A stretch of 64,000 nt of DNA from Cyprinodon diabolis. Taxonomy: Eukaryota; Chordata; Actinopteri; Cyprinodontiformes; Cyprinodontidae. The DNA lies in the NCBI GenBank assembly GCA_030533445.1, contig CM060071.1, positions 124,001 through 188,000 of the forward strand. Direction: 5' to 3'. This document shows, in pieces, positions 1-10,100 of the stretch. Every line of letters starts with the position of its first letter. The first letter of the stretch is position 1. The position numbers were made by a program, and so were the translations under genes. Below the pieces are notes generated by a model, which was not told the DNA's origin, made no database searches, and saw only the letters and a list, made by a program, of their open reading frames with translations.

Positions 1-537
1 TAGCCTACAGAGCAATACATTTAGAGCAGTAATTATTTAAAAAAAAAAATTTGCATTTAAGATAAAAAATAAATTGTTGTCTGTCAATATGCTCAATTTA
101 CAATTACTTAAGTGGAAAAGTTTCAAGAAATGAGTCTGAGATGATTCACTTTATAACATGGTGCATTATCCTGCTGGAAGTAGCCATCAGAAGATTGGTA
201 CACTGTGGTCATAAGGACATAAGGTCAGCAACAATGCTGAGGTAGGCTGCCTCATTTATTTGATGCTAAATTGGTATTAAGTGGCCCAAAGTGTGGCAAT
301 AAATATCCCCCAAATAGATGGTACAAATAGATCAGGCTCAGTATGACCTAATTATAGACTCTTACATTTTAGTTTGAATTGATTTATTTAATTAAAGTAC
401 GCTAGATTACTGTGTATGCAATTACCAATGGCAAATGTTATGTAAAAAAATATACAAAATAAATTATTTCAAAAATTAGTTTTAGTCAGAATCAGTTGGT
501 AAAATGTGAATCAGAATCAGCAAGGTAAAATGTGCAT
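1..537. other. AT-rich non-coding DNA
   Basis: No open frame of convincing length, no RNA gene and no recognised repeat boundary is visible. The stretch is AT-rich with short A and T runs, as is usual for teleost intergenic DNA. It lies directly outside the Tc1-like remnant that follows. Confidence 0.5.
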
Positions 538-1034
538 TCCTTGCACAATGCTCCTTGGGATTTTTAAAGCTTGGGAAATCTTTTTGTTTCCAAATCCAGC
601 TTTAAACTTCTCCACAACAATGTCTCGGACCTCTCTGATGTGTTCCTTGTTCTTCATGATGCTCTCTGCACTTTAAACAGACCTCTGAGGTGATCACAGA
701 GCAGGTGCATTTATCGGGAGACTTGATTACACACAGGTGGATTCTATTTAGTATCATTTAGGTCGACATAGGATCATTCAGAGATCCTCACTGAACTTCT
801 GGGGAGAGTTTGCTGCACTGAAAGTAAAAGGGGCCGATTCATTTTGCACACCCCACTCTTCAGTTTTTTATTTGTTAAAAAAGTTAAAATTATCCAATAT
901 ATTTAATTACACTTCATGATTGGGTAAAACTAGCTGTTGATTCTTCACTAAAAAATGTTTATGTTCGATGCCTGAAATGTGGTAAGAGTTAAAGATTTTC
1001 AAGAGAGCAGATTATTTTTGCAGGGCAAACTGTA
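538..1034 (-). mobile_element. Tc1/mariner-like transposon remnant (5' end)
   Basis: Read on the minus strand, an ATG at 657-655 opens a short frame, MKNKEHIREVRDIVV then EKFKAGFGNKKISQALKIPRS, which matches the N-terminal helix-turn-helix DNA-binding domain of teleost Tc1-like transposases. The catalytic DDE domain is absent, so only the first 40 or so residues survive. From 658 to 1034 the sequence resembles the 5' untranslated region and terminal inverted repeat of these elements, ending in ...CAAACTGTA beside a TA. A dead fragment; a full element would be about 1.2-1.6 kb. Confidence 0.75.
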
Positions 1035-1510
1035 ACTGGGCTGATATCTAAGGAGAGCTCTGACAGGGTTACACTTGCCAGTAACGTACATTTATAACAT
1101 AAGTTTTAGTGGTTGTAGAAGTAATAGAAAACACAGATCTGGGAACTGGAATTGTAGCAGCACTCCTACATTATTCTCTACATTTTCTCTCCGTTGTCCT
1201 TCCTTTCACAGTAAATGGTATCGGCATCTCAGATATGTTAGATTTGTTTACCAGTACAGTAATTGCTGATAAAAAGTCTAAAGACTAAACCAAACCATTG
1301 TTTTACAGCAACTCCTCTCTCACATAGACAATATTGCATCTTCTAATATGTTTCCTTAAAGACTGTTTAGGACAGGAAGCTACAAAAAGTTAAATGACCA
1401 TAAACTCAATGTAAACCCCTAGCTATTATTATTTTATGTTTATTTTATTTGTTTATTTATTTATATGTTTGTTTTATTTTCACAATATTAAGTACATAAT
1501 AATTTTATTC
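1035..1510. other. unassigned non-coding DNA
   Basis: AT-rich, with a TTTATTTATTT-like low-complexity stretch near 1430-1470. No gene or clear repeat family recognised. Confidence 0.4.
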
Positions 1511-2290
1511 CTCCCCACATTGACAACGTCCCAATTGCTGACTCTCTGGAACGCCTTGTCGCCCACTACAACTCTGGAATTTCCAACATTCTCAATTCCT
1601 TTGCCCCTCTGTGTCCTTTTCCTGCCCTGCTCCTTGATTCACTCCTGAGCTCCGCCTCATGAAAGTCAAAGGTCGGCATCTTAAACGCCTCCATACAAGT
1701 TGGTCTCTCCGTACATAAAGAAATGCATAACACTCATATTTTTTCACTACTCTGATTCAGTAGCCATAACTAAATCAAACTATTATTCTGAGCTTATCTG
1801 CTCCAATGATGGCAACTCCAAGTCTCTCTTCTCAATAATGCTTCAGATTTTTTCAACCCCTTGTTCTCTGCCTTCTCACATGTATTCAAGTCAGACTTGT
1901 ATTTCATTAATAATAATTTTTAATGAAAAAAATCAGCTCCCTTCACTGGCAACTTCATGTGACCCCTTTGCCTCCCCCTTCCCCTCTGCCCCTCCCCCGT
2001 AGCCAGTCATTCTCCTGCTTCCTACTGCCCACTTGTTCAATAATTTCTGATCTCATCTGTCCATCAAGTCGACAATATGTTCTCTTGACCCCTCCCCAAA
2101 GCTCTTCTCAAAATCTCTTACTTCCCTCCTCCCTTTCATTACTTCCATTATTAATTCCTCACTCTCCTGTCCCCTCACTTTTCAAAACTGTATTTTTCTC
2201 CCCAATGCTGAAAAACCTGGTTCTGATCCCACTAACATTAATAATCTTCATCCCATCTCAAATATTCCCTTTATTTCTAAAATACTGAAA
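1511..2290 (+). pseudogene. decayed L2-like LINE ORF2 fragment
   Basis: Across several frames the translation keeps the order of an L2/CR1-group LINE between the endonuclease and the reverse transcriptase. First comes HIDNVPIADSLERLVAHYNS...SFAPL (about 1518-1610). Later come a PLPKALLK-like segment (about 2090-2115) and SLFKTVFFSPMLKNLVLIPL...IPSQIFPLFLKY, a decayed form of the FKTAVVTPLLKKPGLDP...[13 protein letters not shown] region that opens the RT domain. Many frameshifts and stops interrupt it and the RT core is missing. An old, inactive fragment. Confidence 0.7.
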
Positions 2291-2333
2291 AACATATAGT
2301 GTCTGCTTAACTCCACCCGTATCCATTCAATTC

Positions 2334-2807
2334 AGTTGAATTTAGTTTATTTATGTAGCACCAATTAACAACTCATTGACTCTTCAGCACCCCTCACACT
2401 AAGCATGCTTGTGGCCACAGTGGAGAGGAAAAACTCACTTTCAACAGGAAGAAACCTCCAGCAGAACCAGGCTCAGTGTGAGCAGCCATCTGCCGAGGCT
2501 GACTGGTGTTGAAGGAGACAGAAGAAGAGGTACAAAAAGCAGCTGTATAAGGCGGCCCCATTCAGGAAACACAGCCAGGCAGGCGAGCTCCGAGCCAGCT
2601 CCCGTGTCAGAGGATGAAGAGAGCACATCCAGCCAGTCACACTCAGAGAAACAGGAAACTGGAAAAACTGGCTGATCTCCATCATCTATAAACAAGGGTG
2701 TCGATGGCAGCAGCACAGCTATATTTCTCTCCATGTTGGTGTCACAGCCAAACAGGAACAGATAAGGCTACAAAGAGAAAAGGCAGAGAGAGCAGAATGT
2801 TAGAAAT
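2334..2807. repeat. teleost interspersed repeat (5' part of an L2-like composite)
   Basis: It starts TTCAATTCAGTTGAATTTAG, which is close to the reverse complement of the LINE 3' tail at about 5045-5088. The sequence around 2400-2510, including a CAGGAAGAAACCTCCAGCAG core, is a dispersed teleost repeat I recognise but cannot name securely. The open frames here carry no known protein domain. Confidence 0.5.
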
Positions 2808-2997
2808 TAAACTAATTTATTGTAATTCTTTACTATCAGGAAGTTCAGAAACTGTAGTTAAAAGCCTTCAGCTGAACCAAAATGCTGCAGCCAGAGTTCT
2901 GATTAAAATTTAAAAGATAGATCATATCTCTCCTATCCTGGCTTCTCATCATCGGCTTCCTGTTAAATCCAGAATAGAATTTAAAATCCTCCTCTCA
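2808..2997 (+). pseudogene. L2-like LINE ORF2 C-terminal region, part 1 (interrupted)
   Basis: The translation reads YCNSLLSG then LQLNQNAAARVL and HISPILASHHRLPVKSRIEF, the conserved region downstream of the RT domain in L2-type LINEs. An in-frame TAA follows AAARVLIKI. The frame is cut at 2997 by a solo LTR and continues at 3449, with TCTCA duplicated on both sides (2993-2997 and 3444-3448). Inactive. Confidence 0.8.
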
Positions 2998-3443
2998 TGT
3001 CATGATATTGGCGGTGATGGTTTGGTTTTTTTCCTTTGCTCCTTACTCAGCTGTTTAATTGGTTCTGTGGCTGATTAACGTAGATTTCCACCTGGTTCCT
3101 CTGCTATTTATGTTGTGTGTTTGCCTCCCATCAGCGCCAGATTATTTGTGTGTTTTGGTGAGATGTATTCTAGTAATCTTTAGTCTTTTCAGTTTTCCTC
3201 ATTATGACCAGTTTCTGCCTTGATAACCTCGAGTTTTGCCTTGCCCCTGTCTGCTCTGTTTGTCAGATCTGATCCTTGATTCTACCGGCTTCTGAACCTG
3301 GACCTGTTTTCTGTCTTCTGCCTTGGATTTTCCTTCTGGACTTGGACAAGCCCTGCACTCCCGTTAGTTCAAATAAACGCTTTGAACTTTCCCACTGTTT
3401 ATCTCTCCTCGAATTCTGGGTCCAACATTCTGAGATCCTTACA
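2998..3443 (+). mobile_element. solo LTR (family A, copy 1)
   Basis: 446 bp, starting TGTCATGAT and ending ATCCTTACA (TG...CA), flanked by the 5-bp duplication TCTCA. A TATA-like CTATTTATG lies near 3109 and an AATAAA signal (CAAATAAACGC) near 3371, so it reads left to right. It interrupts an L2-like LINE frame, which proves insertion. A longer copy of the same LTR sits at 45983-46622. The internal region was presumably lost by LTR-LTR recombination. Confidence 0.9.
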
Positions 3444-3710
3444 TCTCACATATAAAGCCTTAAATGGCGAAGCTCCATCTGATATCAGAGATCTGATTGT
3501 TCCTTATGTTCCTAACAGAGCACTTTGCTTTGAATCTGCAGGTTTACTAGTGGTTCCTAGAATTTCTAAAAGTAGAATGGGAGGCAGATCTTTTAGTTAT
3601 CAGGCTCCTCTCCTGTGGAACCAACTACCAGTTGTAGTCTGTGAGGCAGACACCCTGTCTAATATTAAGGCTAGGCTTAAAACTTTCCTTTTTGATAAAG
3701 CTTATAGTTA
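3444..3710 (+). pseudogene. L2-like LINE ORF2 C-terminus, part 2
   Basis: After the TCTCA duplication the LINE frame resumes: HLTYKALNGEAPSDIRDLIV...PRISKSRMGGRSFSYQAPLLWNQLP...IKARLKTFLFDKAYS and a stop at about 3709-3711. This is the conserved L2-clade C-terminus (YKALNG...APLLWNxLP...FKxxLKTxLF). It belongs to the same element as 2808-2997. Confidence 0.85.
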
Positions 3711-3960
3711 GAGTGGCTCAGGTTATCCTGAGCTATCTGTGTAGTTATGTTGCTATAGGCTTAGACTGCTGGAGGACATTGGGACCCCTTTTTCATCATT
3801 CTATCTCTATTCTCCCACTCTGCAGAATCTGTTAGTTCAATTTTTAACATTCTGCTCTCCCTGCTTTTTCTTTAGAGTGCGATGTATCCTCGGCATCCTT
3901 GGTTTACCCAGGATTCATTGCGAGACCAAGCAAGCTTGGATTTGCTCCGTGATCAGAGGA
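3711..3960 (+). other. LINE 3' untranslated region
   Basis: Sequence following the LINE stop codon that contains no open frame of note. The 3' tail of the element seems to lie about 1.1 kb downstream at 4975-5088, so the UTR is either unusually long or interrupted. Confidence 0.45.
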
Positions 3961-4974
3961 ATGGTTAATTGGCGCCGAACAGTGGTGAAAATTGGAAGTT
4001 CGGTTTAATATAATCCAGTCTGTGAATAATTTCGTCTGAAATGAATGGAAATAGTTGTTTTAATGGTAATGTTTGGTTTATCTCAAAGTTTTTATCTGTT
4101 ACTGTGTAAATGGGTTTGGCTGTAATTTATGGACAGATTCTAATATATCTGCAGTGTGGGGACTATACATCTGATAGGAGTCTATTTTTTTTTTTTTATT
4201 GCAGTTTTGCACAATATGCTTAACTAAGAATTTTTTGTTGTTAAATATTTGAGATTTTTCAGATATATTTTTATATATACATTGTTTAGATTTACTATAT
4301 ACTTCTTTATTGAATAGAAAATCCCTTTGTCCCACAATGGGAAAATTTACAGCTCCAGGAAGATAATTGAAAATGGTCACACAAATGTGGACCTTAGAAA
4401 AATGTATAAGACTAACATAATAGGGAAGATTTAAAATATAAACCATAAAGTACTGTTAAGCGTTTTAACAATATAAAACTGGGGAATTAATAACCAATAT
4501 GCAGCTATGGACATTTTCACAGTAATGGATATTTGAAAATAGCAGCAACATCAGAGATGTGCAGAATGACAGCAGCATGTTATTTAAGTGACTAAGGTTT
4601 CTATCATTACATTTGATTTGATTTGTTCCTGCTCCCTGTGGTTGGAATATTTATTCCACTCTGGATTCTTGTGAGTGTAGTCTTTGTTTTCTTTATAGTA
4701 AAAAATAAATAAATAAAACACCAGTATTGAAAACTTTGGTTTTCATTCTTTTCTTGCTTTGTGTTACAACTTTCATGGTTGCTAAGCACCAGAGCATACG
4801 GCGGTAAAATCCGCCGAAGTGTAGACCTGTTCGAATTCACAGCCAAAAACACTTCCGGTTTCCTTATCTTCATGGACTTCGAAGGATCCAATCTAGGTAG
4901 ACCGCGTCCTTGGAGGAAGCAACCCAGGTTTTTTAAACATAGCATATGAGTGATGCAATCAACTGGTTTTCCTT
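3961..4974. other. unclassified insert-like sequence
   Basis: A kilobase of AT-rich DNA between the LINE 3' UTR start and its probable tail. It contains TGGCGCCGAACAG at 3970-3982, similar to the lysine-tRNA primer-binding site of some LTR elements, but I see no LTR edge or retroviral frame. A short GC-richer patch lies at about 4790-4920. Frames of 112-115 codons on the minus strand look random. Confidence 0.3.
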
Positions 4975-5088
4975 AGATGGACGACTTTAGATCAATCTGA
5001 CTGTATGATCTGGTGAACTGTAAATTGCCTTGATATGACATGTGCTGTGAATTGGTGCTCTATGAATAAACAGAATTGAATTGAAGTT
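4975..5088 (+). repeat. LINE 3' tail
   Basis: GGACGACTTTAGATC...GGTGCTCTATGAATAAACAG and a terminal (AATTG)-like repeat form a typical 3' end of a teleost LINE. Its last 40 bp are nearly the reverse complement of 2334-2375, so the 2.3-5.1 kb composite is bracketed by an imperfect inverted repeat. Confidence 0.6.
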
Positions 5089-5149
5089 TATCAATATAAG
5101 AAAAGTTTATCAATAATATTGATATGAATATTTTGTTTTTTAAAAACTG

Positions 5150-5606
5150 TGTTAGGTCTTTGTGCAATGTGTCAAGAGTGGGTGGTGAGAGACGAGTGAA
5201 GCTGAGATGAGTTATGAAAGATTTAATTGAAGAACACAGGAAACAGAGGTAGCAATCCAGATATCCAACTAAAATGTTAAACAAAGCAAAAACCATAGAA
5301 AGCCAGGGAGAGAAGAGCTGAGAAGTCAAGTACAGAAATGACAAGCAACCAGCACTGAGTGACTGCAGAGGTGGAGTATTTAAGGAGAGCAGGACAAAGG
5401 ATGGACTAATGAGCTCAATAAGGAGCAGGTGTGGGTGGAACTGTCAAGAAGGAATCCAAGGGGAGAGAAAACAAGCACAAGGGGGCAACAGAGAATAACT
5501 ACAGAATGCTTGAATATGAGGGAAAATAAATCAAAGAACAAAACAGAACATCTGATAACAGAAAACTGAAATCTCAGAGTCACGACAAATGGGAAGAACC
5601 ATAACA
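5150..5606 (-). mobile_element. probable solo LTR, no target duplication seen
   Basis: 457 bp with inverted termini TGTTA...TAACA. On the minus strand it has a TATA-like CTCCTTAAATACTCC (about 5378-5392) and, about 160 bp downstream, an AATTAAATC that could serve as the polyadenylation signal. The flanking pentamers AACTG and CCATT do not match, so the insertion may have been rearranged. No retroviral frame is attached. Confidence 0.6.
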
Positions 5607-6960
5607 CCATTTTCATTTCAATGTATTTTAATAAACATTTAACCAGTCCGGCCCTCAGCTTGTAGCAAATTAGTTTTTATTTGGCTCTCTGTGTATTTGA
5701 CTTTAAAATCCCTGCTGTACATTCTGATGGAGTTATATAGTTTATCACACTGTGCAAAGCATTATACTTAGCGACATAAAATATACAGTGGACAGGACAC
5801 AGAAATAATGCCTGCTGGAGGTCACATACAAATCTTGGCAAAGACAATGTTCCTAATTGCTGATTCCCACGCAATCAGGTTGTAAGCTAAGAGATTTTGG
5901 CATAAATAGAGAACAGCTTTTTCCTGTTCAAGTGTTGGACCCAAACGGGCACATTTAGGACATACACATACACACACACCAGCAAGATTTCAAAATAGCA
6001 CTTGGTGCTAGGCTATAAATACAGATTCATATGCGTCTGCCATTTTGGGGGAAAACTGAGGTGTCTGATGATGTAGCACTGAACTTATGAAGTGCTTAAG
6101 ACAGCTGTAGGAATTTGATTTGTAAATAAATGTTTCCCCCCTCCGGAGGACAAAATGGTGTGAATCGTTTTCAAGTGTTCTTCTTTTCGTTATAAGATAA
6201 TTCTACCAATAAGCTCCACAATTCTAATACAAAACAAATTTTATAATTTATAAAATAACTTCCCCAACACTCGTCACATTATCACACAATGGCATATTGT
6301 ATTGGAATAATAGATTATATAGGTAATAATGACTCAAATTGATCTACCACTTGCTCAAAGTAAAAGTACCTCTAGTGCCCAATAACTCAACAAATTGTGT
6401 AATTTGATTACAAAGCACTTGAATAAAATTTCTTCCTTATGGTTCATTAAATTAATCTAAACAACTAAAACCACAAGTAGGGGGCGGAACTATAAGCAAC
6501 GCTCTCTCGTCATTGATATTAGGACAAGTGTGTCCCTATGCAAGGGGTCATACTGAAAAATAATTAATGATAAAAACTGTTATTTGCTGCAGAAAATCCT
6601 TGTTTGTTTAAAATTATTTTGCTTTTGAAATCTGGTCTAAAGTTGTGAAATGTAGTTTTACAAAATTATTAAAATTCTTATTTGATGAATTGATGCTTAA
6701 ACTGACAAACTGAATTCTAAAATAATCTACATTTTCAAATATAAAAAAAATAATGTGAAAATATTGGTTGAATGTCAGTAGTTTTTTGGTAAAACTGTTG
6801 TTTTCATGCTAGTTTAATGTCAATATAACTATTTCTTTTAAGAATGAGGGGAGTCCAAGTTCGTTATGTTGTCACAAGTTTTTTTATTTTATGTTTTTAT
6901 TTTTATTTTTGCATCATTCTGTGTAGATATCCAATGGATGTACTTGAGTTTATTTGATAT
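5607..6960. other. AT-rich non-coding DNA
   Basis: Mostly 65-75 percent A+T by eye. It holds a short CA-rich run near 5962-5980, an AATAAA-like signal near 6126, and many poly-A and poly-T tracts. No open frame with recognisable protein content and no clear repeat edges. Confidence 0.45.
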
Positions 6961-6966
6961 GTGTAA

Positions 6967-7609
6967 GTGAAGCCTCAGGTAACCTCACTCAGTGATTACC
7001 GGCCTTTTGCACTGACTCCCATCATGATGAAGTGCTTCGAAAGGCTGGTTAAAGAACACATCGTCTCCAGTCTGCCGCCAACATTCCACCCGTTCCAGTT
7101 CGCCTACAGACAGAACCGCTCCACTGAGGACGCCATCTCTGCTGCTCTCCACCTGAGCCTGGCACACCTGGAGGAGAAGAACACCCACGTGCGGATGCTG
7201 TTCCTGGACTTCAGTTCAGCTTTCAGCACCATCATCCCACAGCATCTGATGGGCATACTACCAGAACTACAGAGAGGAGGCGGAGCAGCAGGTGGACTGG
7301 AGCAGAGATAACAGCCAAATCCTGAATGTGGAAAAGACCAAGGAGATCATCTTGAGCTTCAGGAAGAACCGGCCCAACCACGCTCCACTGGTTATCAACA
7401 GCCCAGCTGTAGAGGTGGTCAACGGCACCAAATTCCTGGGGGTGCACATCACAGACACCCTCACCTGGAATGTAAACACCACCTCACTGATCAAAAGGGG
7501 ATAAAAGCTCATGTACTTCTTGCGGAGGATGAGGAGAGCCCACCTGCCCCAACCCATCCTCCCCATCTTCTGCAGAAGCACCAAAGAGAGCGTTCTGACC
7601 AGCTGTATC
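6967..7609 (+). pseudogene. LINE reverse-transcriptase fragment with internal deletion, part 1
   Basis: The translation reads [20 protein letters not shown], then [33 protein letters not shown] and [15 protein letters not shown]. This is the first half of a Jockey-superfamily (CR1/L2/Rex1-like) RT domain. At about 7250 it jumps to the thumb region: VEKTKEIILSFRKN...VNGTKFLGVHITDTLTWN...FLRRMRRAHLP. The stretch carrying the catalytic YxDD box is deleted, so this copy is dead. A TAA interrupts the frame at about 7502. It is cut at 7609 by a solo LTR and resumes at 8316. Confidence 0.85.
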
Positions 7610-8315
7610 TGTTGGGATCCGGAGGTCTGTTCACCTTTCTCCAGCAGAGGGTGTTCTAGGTCTCATGGAGCTGAAGTTGACTACCACACCTGCGGGTTGT
7701 TCCCTCATCAGGAGACCAGCATTTAAGCAGAGGCAGAGCAACACTCCAGCGCCAGAGTGTTTTGCCAGTTATGGTTAGCAAGCCTGAGCCAACCTGCCTG
7801 TCTGAATCTCTGACTCCCTGATAACCTGACTTCAACCTAATCTGTTTTTGTCCTCTCTGCTTCTCAGGAAGAACCCGCCTGAAACCTGGAAGAGTTTCTG
7901 TCTGAAACCAATCTGTCAGTTCTCTGAAGAACCCTGGAAAACCAAACCTGTCAGATACCTGCCTGCCTGCTCTCAGAAGAAACAGAGAGATGCTCAGCAA
8001 GATCACAATCATGCCCTTCCTCTGCCTAGCCCTCTGCCAGACAACAGCCTCTGGACCCTCCTGGTTCCCCCTTCTGCCGCTCAGCTCAACCTCTGAACAG
8101 GTATAGACCTGCACTCACTCAACCTATAAGATTACCTGGAAGTCTGCTAACCAATCTGTCCCTCTCTGCAGTGAGACCAGTCGGGACCAGACCCGGACCC
8201 GATTAAGCCCAGAATCAGTATTCATTCATTGTGATTGTACAATAAACATTGTGAACTTTTTCCCAGCCTCTGAGTGTTCTGCATGTGGGTTAGATCCCTT
8301 AAGACAAACATGACA
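7610..8315 (+). mobile_element. solo LTR (chromovirus-like, family B)
   Basis: 706 bp, TGTTGGGATCCGG...AAACATGACA, flanked by the 5-bp duplication GTATC (7605-7609 and 8316-8320), with an AATAAA signal near 8240 (ACAATAAACATTG). Its ends and length resemble the 703-bp LTRs of the chromovirus at 46.8-52.6 kb (TGTTGGGATCTGG...ATCATGACA on that element's strand). A TTTAAG box near 7722 is followed about 25 nt later by GCGCCAGAGTGTTT, matching the predicted RNA start of that chromovirus. It interrupts a LINE frame. Confidence 0.9.
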
Positions 8316-8545
8316 GTATCACTATGTGCTGTGGAGGTTTCAGCACCTTAGACTGGAAGAAGGTGAGAAGAGTGGTGAGAACAGCAGAGAGGATAATGGG
8401 GCTTCTCTTCCCTACATTAAAGACATTTCATCCCAGCGCTGCATGTCTCGAGCCCATAACATCATCAATGACCCTTCACACCCCACCATTGACTGTTCTC
8501 CCTGGAGCCCTCTGGGAAGAGGCTTCAAAGCATCCGATGCAGTTC
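8316..8545 (+). pseudogene. LINE reverse-transcriptase fragment, part 2 (C-terminus)
   Basis: After the duplicated GTATC the frame continues LDWKKVRRVVRTAERIMGAS and LPYIKDISSQRCMSRAHNII, then NDPSHPTIDCSPWSPLGRGF. This is the usual C-terminal cysteine/histidine-containing tail of this LINE clade (RRVVRTAxxIxG...RCxxxAxxIIxDxSHP). It stops matching at about 8545. Confidence 0.8.
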
Positions 8546-8639
8546 CATGTTTTCATTTTGGATTCTTGGTTGCCTGTTTGTTTGGACTTTGCTTGTTTGG
8601 ACAGAGCGGCAGGCAATGAAGAAGGGCCTCTGGAGAAGA

Positions 8640-9314
8640 TCGTCTCTGATGCAGCCGGCTAGGAGGAGGACGCCGTCTCTGTTATAGCTGCTGCGGCCTA
8701 GGGGGGCACCGTCTCTAATGCAGCAGCAGCCGCCTTCGGGGACGCCGTCTCTGATGCAGCTGCAACCGCCTTGGGGGGCGCGATCTCTGATGCAGCAGCA
8801 GTCACCTTGGGGACCACCGTCTCTGATGCAGCAGGAGTCGCCTTGGGGCCGCGACTGCCACTCAGGCACAGCCACTGAGGGGGCTGCCAACTGCGGCTCA
8901 GGTACAGGAGGCTAGGAGCACCCACTGAGGGCTCTTGGAGGCTTGGGATGCCCACTGAGAGCTCTTGGTGGCTTGGAACGACCACTGAGGGCTCTTGGAA
9001 ATGAACTCCCACCAAGCTCTAACTCTGAGGCCTCTTCATTGATGTACTCGGGGGGGTCTCTGTACGGCACAGAGCGGACTCAGGGGTCTCTAGACGGCAC
9101 AGAGCGCACCCAGGGGTCTCTGGACGGCACAGAGTAGTCTCAGGGGTCTCTGGACGGCACAAAGCGCACCCAGGGGTCTCTGGATGGCACAGAGTAGGCT
9201 CAGGGGTCTCTGGACGGCACAGAGCTCGATCAGGGGTCTCTGGGGCCTGGCTTACTGGCCCTCTAATGGCCTCAGGTGCTACGCTAAGTGGGCCACTAAT
9301 GCCCTCTGATGCTA
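8640..9314. repeat. composite minisatellite (36-, 30- and 33-bp units), left part
   Basis: Three unit types follow each other. A 36-bp unit around CCGTCTCTGATGCAGCAGCA runs to about 8850, then 30-bp units CACTGAGGGCTCTTGG... (about 8923-9000) and CAGGGGTCTCTGGACGGCAC... (about 9050-9245), then 33-bp units from about 9250. All unit lengths are multiples of three, so the minus strand stays open over long stretches with repeats such as PETPGCALCR. The last 33-bp unit is broken at 9314 by a DNA transposon and resumes at 18975. Probably a transposon-borne or formerly coding repeat; function unknown. Confidence 0.75.
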
Positions 9315-10085
9315 CAGTGGGCACTTGTTGGAAATGGACGGTTTCCTGCGTGATTCCTGCGTGAATCACGATGTTTTTCCTGAGGCCAGTTTTTTTTTTA
9401 TTTCAAAAAGAACTGCAATGTACCCGGACTACCACCAGGCAGCACTTGGGAACTTTTTTTCCCCTCCTTAATCCAGGCTGTTAAGATGCTGTCTTTAAAG
9501 CTGGTTTATTGGGGATCTTGGTGTGATATTGTGCTATTTTATGATGTTTTTGATTAAAATAAAGTTAATGACCTAATTTAACATAGTGACTGCATTATCT
9601 TATTTCATGAAAATTGTTGCATACTGTATGGGCGCAGTTATAGATACATCCTGCGATCTTTTCTGAGAACTGTTTATTTCTATTTATCTGCATCTCTATT
9701 ATTTAATGGAAAATGATTATAATTAATCTTTTTGGCAAAACAAATAACTGAATCAATAAAGGTCCGTGGATCATCCGTCCATTCGGGAGGGAGGGGGGTT
9801 CTTGCAACGTCATTCCATCACCGGTATCTCGGTATCCAATCAGCTCACTGACTTGCGCGTTGATCAAAGCCATCTCTGACAACAGCATTGAAACACCACT
9901 ATTTATCAAAAGGGTCTGGCTGCAGCACCGCAGCTGTCAGACCAGTTCCGCTGCAGGCGCCTGTCACAGGCCACCTCCACCGTAGGGCCGGAAATAAACA
10001 AATTTAGCCACGCCCACCTCCCCCCCAACCGACATCACCTGTTAGACGAAGAAGAAGGTTGTTGAACACGCGAAACTCAGCAACA

Positions 10086-10100
10086 ATGGTAAGTTAATTT
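10086..10100 (+). other. possible first-exon end (ATG followed by splice donor)
   Basis: CAACAATGGTAAGT gives an ATG immediately followed by a strong GTAAGT donor, preceded by a CpG-containing 150-bp leader. The matching acceptor would be at 16066, with the foldback and Helitron nest lying in the intron. This is a plausible 5' exon of the Harbinger-like transposase but rests only on the motif. Confidence 0.3.

Noticed and set aside
3970..3983. Retrovirus-like primer-binding site TGGCGCCGAACAG
   Set aside because: One base is missing against the lysine-tRNA site, no LTR end precedes it, and no gag or pol frame follows; it may simply be LINE UTR.
4099..4945. Minus-strand open frames of 112-115 codons
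   Set aside because: AT-rich composition, no motif and no support from neighbouring sequence.
9940..10090. CpG-richer leader with ATG and splice donor taken as the 5' end of a host gene
   Set aside because: It lies inside the TA-flanked transposon, and the only matching downstream exon is Harbinger-like, so a transposon origin is more likely.
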